NCBI GenBank assembly: GCA_947561585.1
Contig: CANNZV010000923.1
Location: 372,001-436,000 of the forward strand
DNA: 64,000 bases
Source of the DNA: Caprella mutica
Taxonomy: Eukaryota; Arthropoda; Malacostraca; Amphipoda; Caprellidae
Direction of reading: 5' to 3'
Part shown: positions 10,996 to 21,097 of the stretch, piece by piece
Position numbering within the stretch: position 1 is the first letter of the stretch
Layout: every line of letters starts with the position of its first letter
Made by a program: the position numbers and the translations under genes
The notes under the pieces: model-generated
Seen by the model: only the letters and a program-made list of their open reading frames with translations
Database searches by the model: none
Told to the model about the DNA's origin: nothing

Positions 10996-11064
10996 TCCCA
11001 GGTAGCATTGATTCTCGGGCTAACGTTGTCCCAATATTGGGTCAAGTAACATTGCTACTTGGGA
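10996..11064. mobile_element. small palindromic element, CCAGGTAGCAA family
   Basis: A 69-bp foldback: ends TCCCAGGTAGCATTG and CATTGCTACTTGGGA, with CCCAATATTGGG at the centre. Its inner phrase (GATTCTCGGGC next to CCAATATTGGG) is the same as the right border and unit of the 20-bp array at 2085-2412. The ends resemble the 114-bp palindrome at 40158-40271. Confidence 0.75.
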
Positions 11065-12100
11065 CAGGTGTAAATGATGACGAACGACCGGGCTTGAAAA
11101 AGGGTTATGTTAATCTTGTAAAACCAATATTACACAGACGATTAATTCCTATTTTTAAGGGTTACAGTACAGATAGTTAAATGGGTAATGGCCTTAGATG
11201 GTCCAACTAATTCTCATAGACGTTACCTGACTATCGTTACCTGATAGTCAGGTAAAATCCTTAAATATTAGGTAAATATTATTTTTAATGTGGCTGACCA
11301 AAATATATACCTATTTAAGTAAATTTTCATGAATTATTTAAAAGAAACGTAGTCTATCTTTAAAACAAAACACTGTTAAAAAAGTTGTTTACATATACCT
11401 TGAATGTTAGTACTTCGTTATAATATAAATTTATCTTCTTATTATAATTGAAAATTAATTTGGTAATACATATCATTCATTCTATATAACATATAAACTT
11501 TTTTCACTAACAGCAGTAAGTACATGTTTTTTTTTTCATTTTCTCTCTTTACAAAAAGAAAGTATTTATGTATATTCATATATATGAACACCCATTCCCA
11601 TCGACATGAAAAACACTGCATTTCCACGTGTTTTGTCTTCATTTCCTATCAACCGTCTACAATAAGAGTATAACAGTATTTATATACTTTATATACGAAG
11701 ACTCCTGGTCCCATCACTATGACGTACACTGCAGTCATCAAACTAACTAACTGGAAGAGTCATCATTGAAGTCATTTTCCAGCAGAGATAAAGAAAGACT
11801 ATATCCTATCTTCTCCCAGACACGATAGATGTGACTTCACCAACTTTGCCAATTTAGGGCCACTACATAAAATGTCTTCAATTACTCCCTCCCGGTAGCG
11901 CAAATTTGAATTCGATGCCCTGGCTCTCTCGTTCTTTTTCTTCTACTGACGAATAGGTTTTCGGATAGTGTCTTTTGTTATCTTCGATGGAGCATCTCGT
12001 CTTTGACCTTTTACTGATCAGTGACCTTAATGTAGAATAATGTTATTATTATTATGTACTTTGATAGAAAGAAAAGAAAAGTGGAATAGTTAGAGGGAAT
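11065..12100. other. unique DNA, no gene called
   Basis: AT-rich, with a more balanced patch at 11690-11990. I checked both strands of that patch and found no frame longer than about 30 codons flanked by good splice sites. Confidence 0.4.
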
Positions 12101-12105
12101 TGAAT

Positions 12106-12363
12106 TTGGCAAAATGGACAATTGGCTGAATGGACATTTGGCTGAATGGACATTTGGCTGAATGGACATTTGGCGAATGGACAATTGGTTAAATGGACAT
12201 TTTGTTAAATGGACATTTGACTAAATGGACATTTGGCTATATGGATATTTGGCTAAATGGACATTTGGCTAAATGGACATTTGGCTAAATGGACATTTGG
12301 CTGAATGGACATTTGGCTAAATGGACATTTGGCTAAATGGACATTTGGCTAAATGGACAATTA
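12106..12363. repeat. 16-bp ATGGACATTTGGCTAA array
   Basis: About 16 units of 16 bp. The same phrase occurs singly, in inverted pairs, at 23431-23659 (TTGGCCGAATGGATATTTG and CGGCCAAATGTCC), so the unit exists outside the array as the end of a dispersed element. Confidence 0.93.
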
Positions 12364-12364
12364 A

Positions 12365-12950
12365 CAGTACGAAATTTTGACTCGGTAATAATTCTTAAAA
12401 AATTGAAACATTTTACTAAAAAGTACTTTCCATGATCCACGGCAATTATAACTTTAGCCAAGTAACTTATTATTGTGTTCATATATAAGTTCTTAGCGTT
12501 CATTATTAATGAAACTGAAATGTACACGGAAGTGAGATTACCATTATTAACTTATTTATACTGAGAATAGTTGATAAGAACAGGACTTGTTATTCCTCCA
12601 TGTTCATTGTTCTAGTTAGAAAATGTGATATTCTCTTGACATTTACTAACTTTTAATATGATTATTCTAACACTCTGTGGCGAATAAATGCATTTTTATA
12701 TTATACAATTAATGAAATTATTGTGGTAAGCAATTGAATAGAAAGTTGTTTTAAATTAAAATAAATGCGGTGAAAAAGTGTATATAATTATAATCCTGTT
12801 TGGAAAAATCAAATTATGATGAGGAAATACTTTTTTTTTCTATTAAAAACGATAAAATTCCTTAATCTATAATAAATTATGGTTTGTATTTTATATTAAA
12901 ATTATTTACTGTTAAACGTGTAAGATCATATCTAAAAAATGGTACCTGGT
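12365..12950. other. unique AT-rich DNA
   Basis: Very AT-rich, with homopolymer T runs. Nothing to annotate. Confidence 0.5.
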
Positions 12951-12954
12951 ACAT

Positions 12955-13085
12955 CCCTCGTAAAACAACTACTCGAAAAACAACTAGCTACTCGACTACT
13001 CGAAAAACAAATGCTCGAAATGCAATTGCTCGAAAAAATGCTCTAACGAATAATCGAAAAAGTGATTACCAAAGATATCGAATTG
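12955..13085. repeat. degenerate CTCGAAAAAC repeat
   Basis: About 8 irregular CTACTCGAAAAACAA / GCTCGAAAT phrases. A related cluster in inverse orientation (TTCGAGTAATTATGGTTTTC) lies at 36250-36325. A 69-residue ORF across it (rich in R, T, K) is repeat-derived. Confidence 0.6.
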
Positions 13086-13107
13086 AAATATAACAAGGAC
13101 AGATGAA

Positions 13108-13370
13108 GTTGTGCGCGTGACGTCATAACAGCTACATTCTAAAATCCACATCTAAAACAATTGAAGAATGTGAAATTATAAAAAAATATTAATTGTCATA
13201 ATAAAAAAACAGTAATGAATGAATTCGAGTTATAAAATTAGAATCGTGAGTGAAAATTAGGAAATTAGCTGTTTGAATAACTGAATTAATGAACAGTTTT
13301 TATAATTTTACGCTCTTCAATTATCTTAAATATGATTTTAAAGCGATACTGCTATGACGTCACGTACAAA
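13108..13370. mobile_element. palindromic element with TGACGTCA arms
   Basis: Arms of about 80 bp, imperfectly complementary: the left starts GCGTGACGTCATAACAGC and the right ends GCTATGACGTCACGTAC. Each arm carries a full TGACGTCA (CRE, the CREB/ATF site) in a mirror position. The loop is AT-rich. A second member is at 22355-22740. Confidence 0.7.
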
Positions 13371-13430
13371 AAATACCTGATTGTGCTCAGTACATATTAA
13401 TTCTATATCCCGGTTTCAAACCTAGATGGC

Positions 13431-13444
13431 GCTGCAAACACTTT
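13431..13444 (+). promoter_or_regulatory. CTCF-like core motif
   Basis: CCTAGATGGCGCTG matches the core of the bilaterian CTCF consensus (YAGRKGGCGC). It is a single occurrence and could be chance or part of a dispersed repeat, since it sits between the CRE palindrome and the AGGTCA repeats. Confidence 0.25.
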
Positions 13445-13504
13445 TTAAACATAACTTTGCGAGAGTGGTGTATCTTATTACCTTAGCAGAATGCGGAAAA
13501 GTCA

Positions 13505-14100
13505 TTTCATCAGCATTTATTTAATTATTTATTTAATTATTTATTTATTTATTTATTTATCATCTTGTTATTCGCTTAACTGAAAAAGTGTTCAACAAAA
13601 CTGCCTGAAATTTGGTGAAACGATTGGCCAATGTCCAGTGACCTGCTCGTAGAGCTTGAGGAGTGACCCGGTCAAAGGTCAAGGTCATGGTCATTTATAA
13701 CTCAAAAAGTATTGAACCATATTGCATGAAACTTGGTGTGACGATTGGTCAATATACAGGAACATTTTGTTATATTTTGGAAGTGATCGGGTTAAAGGTC
13801 AAAGATCAAGGTCAAGGCCATTAATAACTCAATAGCTCAAAATTTTTTCAACAAAATTGTCTGAAATTTGATTGGACGATTGGACAATGTCCAGATCTGG
13901 TAGAATTTTGGGAACGGTCTGGCCAAAGGTCAAGGTCAAGGTCAAATAACTCAATTACTCAAAAAGTATTGAACCATATTGCATGGAACTTAGTGAGACG
14001 ATTGGTTATTATCCAGTTACCAATTTATCATATTTTGGTAGCAAACAGATAAGCGGTGGCAAAGGTATGCGCTCTACCGAGTGCACGTAATCTTATTGTA
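13505..14100. repeat. ATTT microsatellite plus about 130-150 bp triplicated repeat with AGGTCA words
   Basis: After an (ATTT)n run (13513-13560), a diverged 130-150 bp phrase recurs three times: AAAAAGTGTTCAACAAAACT or AAAAAGTATTGAACCATATT, then CTGAAATTTGG or ATGAAACTTGG, ACGATTGG, a short spacer, then GGTCAAAGGTCAAGGTCA. Each copy carries several AGGTCA nuclear-receptor half sites, including TCAAGGTCA, the extended monomer site of the FTZ-F1/ERR class. It looks like a fragment of a dispersed interspersed repeat that itself contains tandem copies. Confidence 0.7.
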
Positions 14101-14409
14101 GTATTATATCTTTGGTAACACCTTGTGTATCGAGTAATTGTTCATTCGTGCATCTAGAACAATCTAATATAGGTTCTATTGAGCTTTTTAGCCATTTGAA
14201 TACTCTATTTAATAATTAATACGTTTTTTTATTTAATAATTAATAAAAAAAATAACAAACTGAAAGCTCATAAAATTTAATTCATGAAAGTGACAATTCA
14301 AACTCAAATTATCATTCTTTAAAATACGTATAAAAAGAGAATAAATGTCCACCGTTAATTTGCATTTCTGAACATTTTCAACTAAATTCTTGTATTACCA
14401 TTATCCACC

Positions 14410-14535
14410 CAGGGTAAGTTACGAATTATCGGTCGGTTTCACATCTTCGGTCATATAAGAAAAAAAGAAATCGTAGCTAAAATTACAATTAAATATTTAT
14501 TATCATATCGTTTTTTCTTTAATAACCAAAAGACG
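14410..14535. mobile_element. family-1 MITE, right end decayed
   Basis: The left end AGGGTAAGTTACGAATTATC and arm ACATCTTCGGTCATATAAG are clear. The opposite arm begins (CGTTTTTTCTTTAATAACC) but the terminal CTTACCCTA is lost, replaced by CCAAAAGACGATCCAACC. Confidence 0.75.
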
Positions 14536-14559
14536 ATCCAACCACAAGAAATGAACTAA

Positions 14560-14820
14560 ATTCAACCACCGAATTCCTCATTCCTTACAGACCGTTCTCC
14601 ATATACTAAGTGGGCAAACACTCTCCCCCATCTCATCCCCGGGGGGTTCCTTTCACCCCCCAAATGAGCTGATGCTCGAGTACTGGTCTGTTCTTGAGTT
14701 CTCTCGAGAGGTTGGCTCCGAATAGAAAGCGTGAAGAGCGGCAAATTGCGTGAAGCTTTCGTGCTACGCACTTTTGGAAAGTCACTCGGAGAAGGGAGCT
14801 GTCGGTGAAGATCATACGTC
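14560..14820. other. G+C-richer unique stretch
   Basis: Between the decayed MITE and the purine tract. A 159-residue minus-strand frame crosses it and enters the purine tract, where it becomes serine/phenylalanine/leucine low complexity. The part inside this stretch has no recognisable motif and no supported start. Confidence 0.35.
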
Positions 14821-14821
14821 A

Positions 14822-15425
14822 CACCGACTTGATGGGGGAGAGGGGTATAGATGAGAGTGGAGGGTTGGGGAAGGAGGGATGGAGATGGGGTGGAGAGTTG
14901 GTTGATGGAGGGAATGAGGTGGTGATGGAAGGATTGGATGAAGTGGAGAAGAAGAAAGAAGGAGGAGAGGAGGATCAGAAAGGAGGAGAAGTGGAGAAGA
15001 AGAAATGAGGAGAAGTATTGAAGTAGAAAGGAGGAGATCAAAAAGAAGGAGGAAAAGAGGAGGAGAAGAAAAGAAGAGAAGTGGAGGACTAGAAAGGAGG
15101 AGAAGTGGAGGAGAAGAAAGGAAGAGAAGTGGAGGAGAAGAAAAGAGGAGAAGTGGAGGAGAAGAAAGGAGGAGATTAAAGTGAAAAAAACGAAGAGATT
15201 AAAGTGGAGGAAGAGAAAGTGGAGAAGAAACGAAGAGATTAAAGTGGTGGAAGAGAAAGTGGAGAAGAAACGAAAAGATTAAAGTGGAGGAAGAGAAAGT
15301 GGAGGAGATTAAAATGGAGAAGAAACGAAGAGATTAAAGTGGAGGAAGAGAAAGTGGAGGAGAAACGAAGAGATTAAAATGGAGGAAGAGAAAGTGGAGG
15401 ACAAACGAAGAGATTAAAATCTCAA
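14822..15425. repeat. 600-bp purine-only-biased tract with 38-40 bp units
   Basis: The + strand is almost entirely A/G from 14830 on (GAGGAGAAGTGGAGGAGAAG). From 15180 it organises into a loose unit of about 38-40 bp (AAACGAAGAGATTAAAGTGG). Long homopurine tracts with mirror symmetry can form triplex (H-DNA). ORFs on either strand are compositional. Confidence 0.9.
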
Positions 15426-15639
15426 GTAAATGGAGGATAAATATGTGAGATAAAACAAAAGAAGATTAAGAGTGAAATTCTCGAAGAAAACATTTAAAGA
15501 CAGAATTGTTGATAAAGAAGATTATGAGGGAATACTTTAACTATACTAACCGAGATAGAAATTATAGTGGCACCATCGAAGATGACGATGGTATCACTAC
15601 AAAATCTTACATAACCTAACATGTTATTCTCCATTCCTT

Positions 15640-15860
15640 ATATCCCCTCTTAAAACTCTATGGCCCCACCATATATCTCACTCAATCTCCTATGAACCCT
15701 CCTTCCTTGATCTTCTATGTCTCCACTATAACTTTCTTATCTTCTATGGCCCAGCATAACTTTCTCTCTTGATCATCTATAACTTCCTTGATCTTCTATG
15801 ACCCAACCATAACTCTTTCTCAATCTTCCATGGCCCCACCATAACTTTTCCTCTGGGTAG
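15640..15860. repeat. dispersed CTATGGCCCCACCATAACTT monomers
   Basis: Several copies of CTTCTATGGCCCCACCATAA (or its fragments with TTTCTC) spaced 25-50 bp, as loose monomers rather than an exact array. In the opposite orientation the same phrase forms the 26-bp array at 63640-64000. Other monomers lie at 1900-1980, 6430-6460, 19925-20265, 30090-30125 and 46078-46125. Confidence 0.75.
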
Positions 15861-15864
15861 TATA

Positions 15865-16270
15865 TCAAGATCACTCCTCTACTATGATCATAGAAGGCCT
15901 CTTAGGTTCATTATTCATTAACTCGCGATGTTATGTCTATTTTCTCTACTCACATATACTCGGAAGTAAACAGAAGAATTCTGAAACGAGTTGACAGAAG
16001 AATGGAGTCTATTTGTTCTAGAAATGAGCTACAAACTTGACATCCGAGCAAAAATATTCACCCTGGCGAAAAAGTGTCATCGGTGATGAAAGGATCATAT
16101 AATTACGGTGATGAATGATTTGTGAAAATGTAAGTTATGATGAATTTAAAATACTGATATCGTCCTTCGTCGGACAACCCTGATGATGTTGATTAAAATA
16201 ATAATATTTAAGGAAAAATATGATCAATCATTGTATACGATGCGGCGGTCATAATTTTTTTGGCTCGTGT
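15865..16270. other. unique DNA
   Basis: No array or gene seen. Weak GAAAATGTAAGTTATGATG at 16117 contains a donor-like GTAAGT, but the upstream frame is closed by stops. Confidence 0.45.
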
Positions 16271-16272
16271 AG

Positions 16273-16425
16273 TAGGGTAAGTTCCGAGTTATCGACCGGT
16301 ACAACATTTTCGGTCACGAAAGAAAAAAATATGAAAATTAAAATAGAAGGTAAATAGTAATTAATAAAAGATAAAATTTCGTGCCCGAAAATGTGGCACT
16401 GTTCGATAACTCAGAACTAACCCTA
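16273..16425. mobile_element. family-1 MITE
   Basis: 153 bp with clean ends: TAGGGTAAGTTCCGAGTTAT at left and CAGAACTAACCCTA at right, flanked by TA. The arms carry CATTTTCGGTCACGAAAG and its complement. The GGTATC core is absent in this copy. Confidence 0.92.
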
Positions 16426-16429
16426 TAAT

Positions 16430-16905
16430 AATGAACAGTTTTACACTGATACCTCGAATTGAACGTGAAATATTGCTGTCTTATCAGGGCTAATTTTCTC
16501 CATCATTATTTTATTTTATTTTTTATTTTGTTTTCAAATTAACTAACGAAAAAGAAGTTTCACTCACAGTTAATTACTCACTTTATCAATACTTGGTAAT
16601 GAGAAACGAAGGTTTTCAAGAAGTTAATCAGCAATAAATCATATTTTATTGCATGTCCAAACTATAAATAAATCAAGAAAGATGTTAGGCTTCATCAAGG
16701 ATTCAATTTCATATTGACTTTTTTTATTGCGAATAAATTCGAAATAATGAAATGAGCACAAAATAAAGTATGAATATTATGATTGAATTCATAAACCAGA
16801 TCAAATTGGAGCGATCTGACGATTTTCACCTGAATTGAACATAACAAAATTAATTAAATTCTATGAAACAAAGAGACATTCAATAATAATTTTATTGATA
16901 AAAAT
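16430..16905. other. unique AT-rich DNA
   Basis: No repeat, element or frame of note. Confidence 0.5.
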
Positions 16906-17364
16906 GATGGAGTGGCAACACTAGTGATGTAGAGGTGGCAACACTAGTGATGTAGAGGTGGTAACACTAGTGCTATAGAGGTGGCAACACTAGTGCTACA
17001 GAGGTGGCAACACTAGTGCTATAGAGGTGGCAACACTAGTGATGTAGAGGTGGCAACACTAGTGATGTAGAGGTGGCAACACTAGTGCTACAGAGGTGGC
17101 AACACTAGTGCTACAGAGGTGGCAACACTAGTGCTACAGAGGTGGCAACACTAGTGCTACAGAGGTGGCAACACTAGTGCTATAAAGGTGGCAACACTAG
17201 TGCTATAGAGGTGGCAACACTAGTGCTACAGAGGTGGCAACACTAGTGCTATAGAGGTTGCAACACTAGTGCTATAGAGGTGGCAACACTAGTGCTATAG
17301 AGTGGCAACACTAGTGCCACAGAGAGGTGGCAACACTAGCGCTATAGAGGTGGCAACACTAGTA
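16905..17364. repeat. 23-bp GTGGCAACACTAGTG minisatellite
   Basis: About 19 units of 23 bp with core GAGGTGGCAACACTAGTG followed by variants CTATA, CTACA or ATGTA. Variant order is patchy (ATGTA pairs near the left edge and again at 17040), suggesting block duplication. Confidence 0.95.
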
Positions 17365-17838
17365 AGATTTATTTATTCCTAAATATTTAAAATTGGACAG
17401 AATTATATATTTTTTCGACCTAAGTTATTTCCCATTATATTTTCCATAATAACAACAACAACATTTCAAATACTTTTTACAACCTCAAGTCAATACCTCT
17501 TTCTTATTCACACGCACCAACAATATATACTATACAATATCAAACCTATTATTTAACTATGCGTACTTTATGATATATAACCCACCCTACCCCCCATAAT
17601 TTATGAGGGGGACATAAATCCACATAGTGTCTGATATAGATCGTCCAGTAGCTAGCCAGTGAATTGCAGCTACTCTGTGTTTTATTGGCCACGGCAGAGA
17701 GGTCTTATGCTTGCTATATTGTATTACCAAAACAATGTTAAATACATGATTTATATATATTGTGAAAATAACAATGAATACAACATTATTTAGTAGTTTG
17801 TTGAAATTAATTTATGCTTTGAATTGCTGTATTCATTT
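17365..17838. other. unique DNA
   Basis: Includes a small palindrome ACCCCCCATAATTTATGAGG at 17588. No gene evidence. Confidence 0.45.
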
Positions 17839-17839
17839 G

Positions 17840-18045
17840 AAATATTTTATTTGTGTAATTATTTTATTTATGTAATTATTAAATTCAAAATATTATTTTA
17901 TTCAGTAAATTATTTTATTCAATAGATTATTTTATTCATTATATCATTTTATTCCATAAATTATTTTATTCCATAAATTATTTTATTCATTGAACTATTT
18001 TATTCATTGAATTATTTTGATTATTATTTTAATTAATAAATTCAC
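17840..18045. repeat. degenerate ATTATTTTATTCATTGA repeat
   Basis: About 10 imperfect copies of a 16-19 bp phrase (AATTATTTTATTCATTGA). Confidence 0.8.
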
Positions 18046-18216
18046 GATCATGTTATAATCATTTATTTGTTATAGATTCACTGAATATTTTTATAAAACC
18101 TCACAAAAGTCTACGGATAGTACTAAGTATATTTGATTTACTTAAAAACTATAACAAAACTATATGTTTAATGCTAAAATTATTAGAATTGATATCATAT
18201 TATTAAAAAATATACA

Positions 18217-18344
18217 TAATGTGAACTCCGAGTTATTGGACAGTTTCACATTTTCAATCAAATAAAAAGAGAATGAATTAAAATTGATATTTTTCTTATT
18301 TGATCGATAATGTGGAACCGACCGATAACTCAGAACTAACCCTA
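18217..18344. mobile_element. family-1 MITE, diverged left end
   Basis: 128 bp. The right end CAGAACTAACCCTA is intact; the left end is mutated to TAATGTGAACTCCGAGTTAT. The paired arms GTTTCACATTTTCAATC and GATCGATAATGTGGAAC remain. Confidence 0.88.
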
Positions 18345-18459
18345 TTTAGTCAAATCCAGAGGAAATGATTAAAGGATTAAGATTGATATAGTAGCCCAAT
18401 TAATCTTCTACAGTCTCATTTAATTATAATTCAATTGAATAAATATAAAAAAAGGAAAC

Positions 18460-18651
18460 TAGGGTAAAGGTAGATTCAACAGATACGAATTTTAACGTCA
18501 TTAATTCCATTGATTATTCAAATACAAATATATTGATGCTTTTTAATTGTTTTTTATAATAACTGATTGGATTTTTCGTCCTATGTTAATTCGAATCTGG
18601 CAAAAAGTATCCGAATATCCCAGGAAAAATCGTTGTTTCCCCGGTACCCTA
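18460..18651. mobile_element. possible miniature element, TAGGGTA ends
   Basis: Starts TAGGGTAAAGG and ends CCGGTACCCTA, with outer TA on both sides. Only about 8-9 bp of the ends pair well, and internal pairing (AACAGATACGAATT versus AATTCGAATCTGG) is partial. Confidence 0.35.
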
Positions 18652-18654
18652 TCG

Positions 18655-19240
18655 TATATTAATTTTCCTAATTACTATTACCCATTATATTGTTTTATGT
18701 AGTATACTGACTGTCACATGATGTTTTTAATGAAATTTTAATGTTTACTGTCATAGAGACTCACTCCCACGAGTATCTAAAAAAGCGTACACACTGGTTT
18801 AGTACATTCGAATTGTTGTGCAGACTGAAACAATTCGTAAAATGATAAAGTAACCATGGTACATTATTTATAAATAGATGTTTTTTTTTGTACCGTAGAG
18901 CAAAAAATAAAAATAGTGCTACGGGAAACAAACCCTAAGTCTTTGTAGACTAACGTGATATCTTTTTGTAGAATTTCTGATAACTAGTGTACACGTACTG
19001 TCAAAATAACAGCGATTTTAATTCATTGATTTTATGGACGCCGATATGATTTCAAATTATGTAATAATTATTAACTAATTATTAATTATACTTCACCATT
19101 TTCAACTGAGTGAAATAAAGTTATATTTAGTTTTTGAAACCTTTTATTGAACTGATATCAGAATAATTTCATATCCATGCTATCAGCTGCTAGCCAATTA
19201 AGCGTATTGTTAAAATTTATGTACTACAATGAGAAAAAAT
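18655..19240. other. unique AT-rich DNA
   Basis: No gene, array or element recognised. Confidence 0.45.
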
Positions 19241-19244
19241 TGTG

Positions 19245-19470
19245 AGTTAACCTGACTCATCGCTTGAGTCAATGCTGCAAAACTACAATATTAGAGTCTT
19301 TTTTCTTGATTGACTCTACATGAGTCAATCTGACTATGAATTAGGAGTCAATATGACTCTTGTTTTTGAGTAAAATGTTAGGATGAGTCAAAGTGACTCA
19401 CATTTTTGAGTCGGTTTTGTGACAAACTGAAGACTCAAATTTTGAGTCAATTTGACTCGTATTTTCTTTT
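19245..19470. repeat. cluster of TGAGTCA/TGACTCA words
   Basis: Around ten GAGTCA or TGACTC words in both orientations within 225 bp, several as inverted pairs (GAGTCAATTTGACTC, GAGTCAAAGTGACTCA). The phrase is shared with the left edge of the array at 10083-10530. It could be a diverged array of a palindromic monomer. The words match the AP-1/bZIP consensus, but no promoter context is visible. Confidence 0.65.
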
Positions 19471-19922
19471 AAGTGTACTATCAAAGAAAAGAGTCTCCAC
19501 ATGATGCTAATTCAACAAATCACAGTTTTCTAATGTCCTATTATTCTCAACTCTCACATATTTATGTTCGTAAATCAATTTTAAAATATCTACAAACATT
19601 ACAATTAGTAAAGTTTCTTTTTGGAAATGTGAAATTAGTAAACTAATAAAAAGCATTACGGGTACGCTTCTATTCGCCTGTACCACCAGCACCTAAAATA
19701 TCGTCTCACTCAATGTAAATAGTGCTCTCCCAATAAAGAAAATCAAGATACCTTCTTTAGATTTATGTTCGGTTGCACATGTCAAATCGTGTGACTTTGA
19801 CGTGTTTATCTAAAATGAACAAATAAATCAGTTCTACCAGGAAATTTAAATTAGAGAGTTTCAGTTACCGTGTAAATTATACAGGAACTTCACTTCATTC
19901 CGTAGTTAATAAATCAGAACAC
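19470..19922. other. unique AT-rich DNA
   Basis: Short frames only; nothing supported. Confidence 0.45.
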
Positions 19923-19924
19923 CA

Positions 19925-20265
19925 AGGGAGAAGTTATGGTGGGACCATAGATGATTGAGAAGAGACCCATGATACTACTCTAGTGCCCCATAATGGTCTT
20001 CTATGGCACAATCATTATATTTGTTACTCCCATCTTATTTTCTATGGACCATACATAATCTTCTATGGCCCCACCATAATCTTCTATGACTCTCCATGAT
20101 CATCTATGAATCGTGTGAAATTCTTCTATGGCCCCACCATAATTTTCTACGACTTCACCATACTCTGAATGGTCCAATTACCTAATCCGAAAATTATCCA
20201 CCATAATCTTCCATGACCCCACCAAAATCTTCTATGGCTCAACCATAGTTTTCCCTCTAAAGATA
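19925..20265. repeat. dispersed CCACCATAATCTTCTATGG monomers
   Basis: About ten loose copies of TCTATGGCCCCACCATAATC in direct orientation, one inverted at the left edge (AGTTATGGTGGGACCATAGA). The inverted pair at the two edges makes the whole block look like the remains of an element with this phrase at its ends. Confidence 0.75.
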
Positions 20266-20376
20266 GTTTCAACCGTAATTCACAGAGACACGTGGGAGTT
20301 TTTTATTCTTTCTTTGCAGTCTTTATCTATCTAGATCGAAAAAGCTATCCAATGAAGATGGAAAATAATTCTATCA

Positions 20377-20565
20377 CTAAATTACAACAACAAAATAGAT
20401 TTTGTTCTCAGCGAGGAGAATGTCATTCGTTCTTTTTCTCCAAACAGAAAAACACAATGTGTTACTTCTCACACAATAAATTTTCATCGGCAGAGTAACG
20501 TCCCTCCTCCAGTTCCCGGATAAAGAGGCCGCACCGTCCACAAAAGAAGCCGTCCTTTGTTCCAT
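20377..20565 (-). CDS. weak candidate small ORF
   Basis: An ATG at 20565 opens 62 codons on the minus strand, beginning MEQRTASFVDGAASLSGNWR, with G+C-richer composition in the first 35 codons than in the surroundings. The tail becomes lysine/isoleucine/valine-rich and is less gene-like. No homolog is recognised. It may be a first coding exon that should end at a donor-like GTGTGA or GTAACA near 20460, or it may be chance. Confidence 0.15.
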   Translation of the reverse strand: MEQRTASFVDGAASLSGNWRRDVTLPMKIYCVRSNTLCFSVWRKRTNDILLAENKIYFVVVI

Positions 20566-20716
20566 CCGGACATTATAACGCTGGAAAAATAATCCACCAG
20601 TTTGTATTCAATGCTTTTTGGAGAATTCAATGGCATTTCATTCATTTAAATAATATTATCATATTCTAGTGGGCAAATTACTTCCAGAGGCGGGCGACAA
20701 CGGCAAATCAAGTTAG

Positions 20717-20841
20717 GGAAAATCTGAATTGTTGAGAAATTCGGGAGATGCAGCGGCAGCGGCAGCGGTGGTGATGTCTTCATACGCCCCATGGCTTCCC
20801 TTTCATGAATGTTTTCTTAGACTCTCTCCCTCAAGTTTGCA
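20717..20841 (+). CDS. weak candidate exon with alanine run
   Basis: A 41-codon frame between TTAG (20713-20716) and the donor TTTGCA|GTAAGTTT at 20842. It contains a six-residue alanine run (GCA/GCG repeats), then MSSYAPWLPFHECFLRLSPS. The CAGCGG triplet repeat on the DNA may simply be a microsatellite. The donor is good, the acceptor poor. It lies 180 bp from a candidate exon on the other strand (21019-21096), and at most one of these overlapping hypotheses needs to be right. Confidence 0.2.
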
Positions 20842-21018
20842 GTAAGTTTATGTAGCTTTTATTCTCTGTTTAAGGACTAATAGGAAGAAATTCTCTCAAA
20901 AGAACTTTATTTACGTCTGATGTATGAATGAACGTATCTTACGGAGATAAAAAAGGGCCCTAAAGTTAGGGATCCATGCAAAACTGACAAAAGTTCTTTT
21001 CCTACTGAATCTACTTAC

Positions 21019-21096
21019 ATTGATGAAGAAGTCTTTCTGACAGCCTATCTCTTCATAAAGAAACTTGGGTAGCTGAGGGAACTTTGCTGCCGTCAT
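21019..21096 (-). CDS. candidate first coding exon, unknown protein
   Basis: On the minus strand an ATG at 21096, with A at -3, opens exactly 26 codons ending at a near-perfect 5' splice site, ATCAAT|GTAAGTAG (intron starts at 21018). The peptide begins MTAAKFPQLPKFLYEEIG. An in-frame TAA lies just upstream of the ATG, so the start is well defined. A possible acceptor (CCTGCAG) lies 7 bp before the ATG, which would make this the second, first-coding exon. The sequence is unique and more balanced in composition than its neighbours. No family recognised and no downstream exon found by eye. Confidence 0.33.
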
Positions 21097-21097
21097 A

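Noticed and set aside
14040..14100. tRNA-like words (GGTATGCGCTCTACCGAGTGC)
   Set aside because: No acceptor stem, anticodon arm or B-box can be folded; it belongs to the end of the interspersed repeat.
14562..15041. 159-residue minus frame
   Set aside because: Mostly the pyrimidine complement of the purine tract; the remaining part lacks a start, splice signals or recognisable motifs.
16905..17364. CRISPR-like regular repeats
   Set aside because: Units are contiguous with no unique spacers, no cas genes, and the genome is eukaryotic. The same applies to every other array here.
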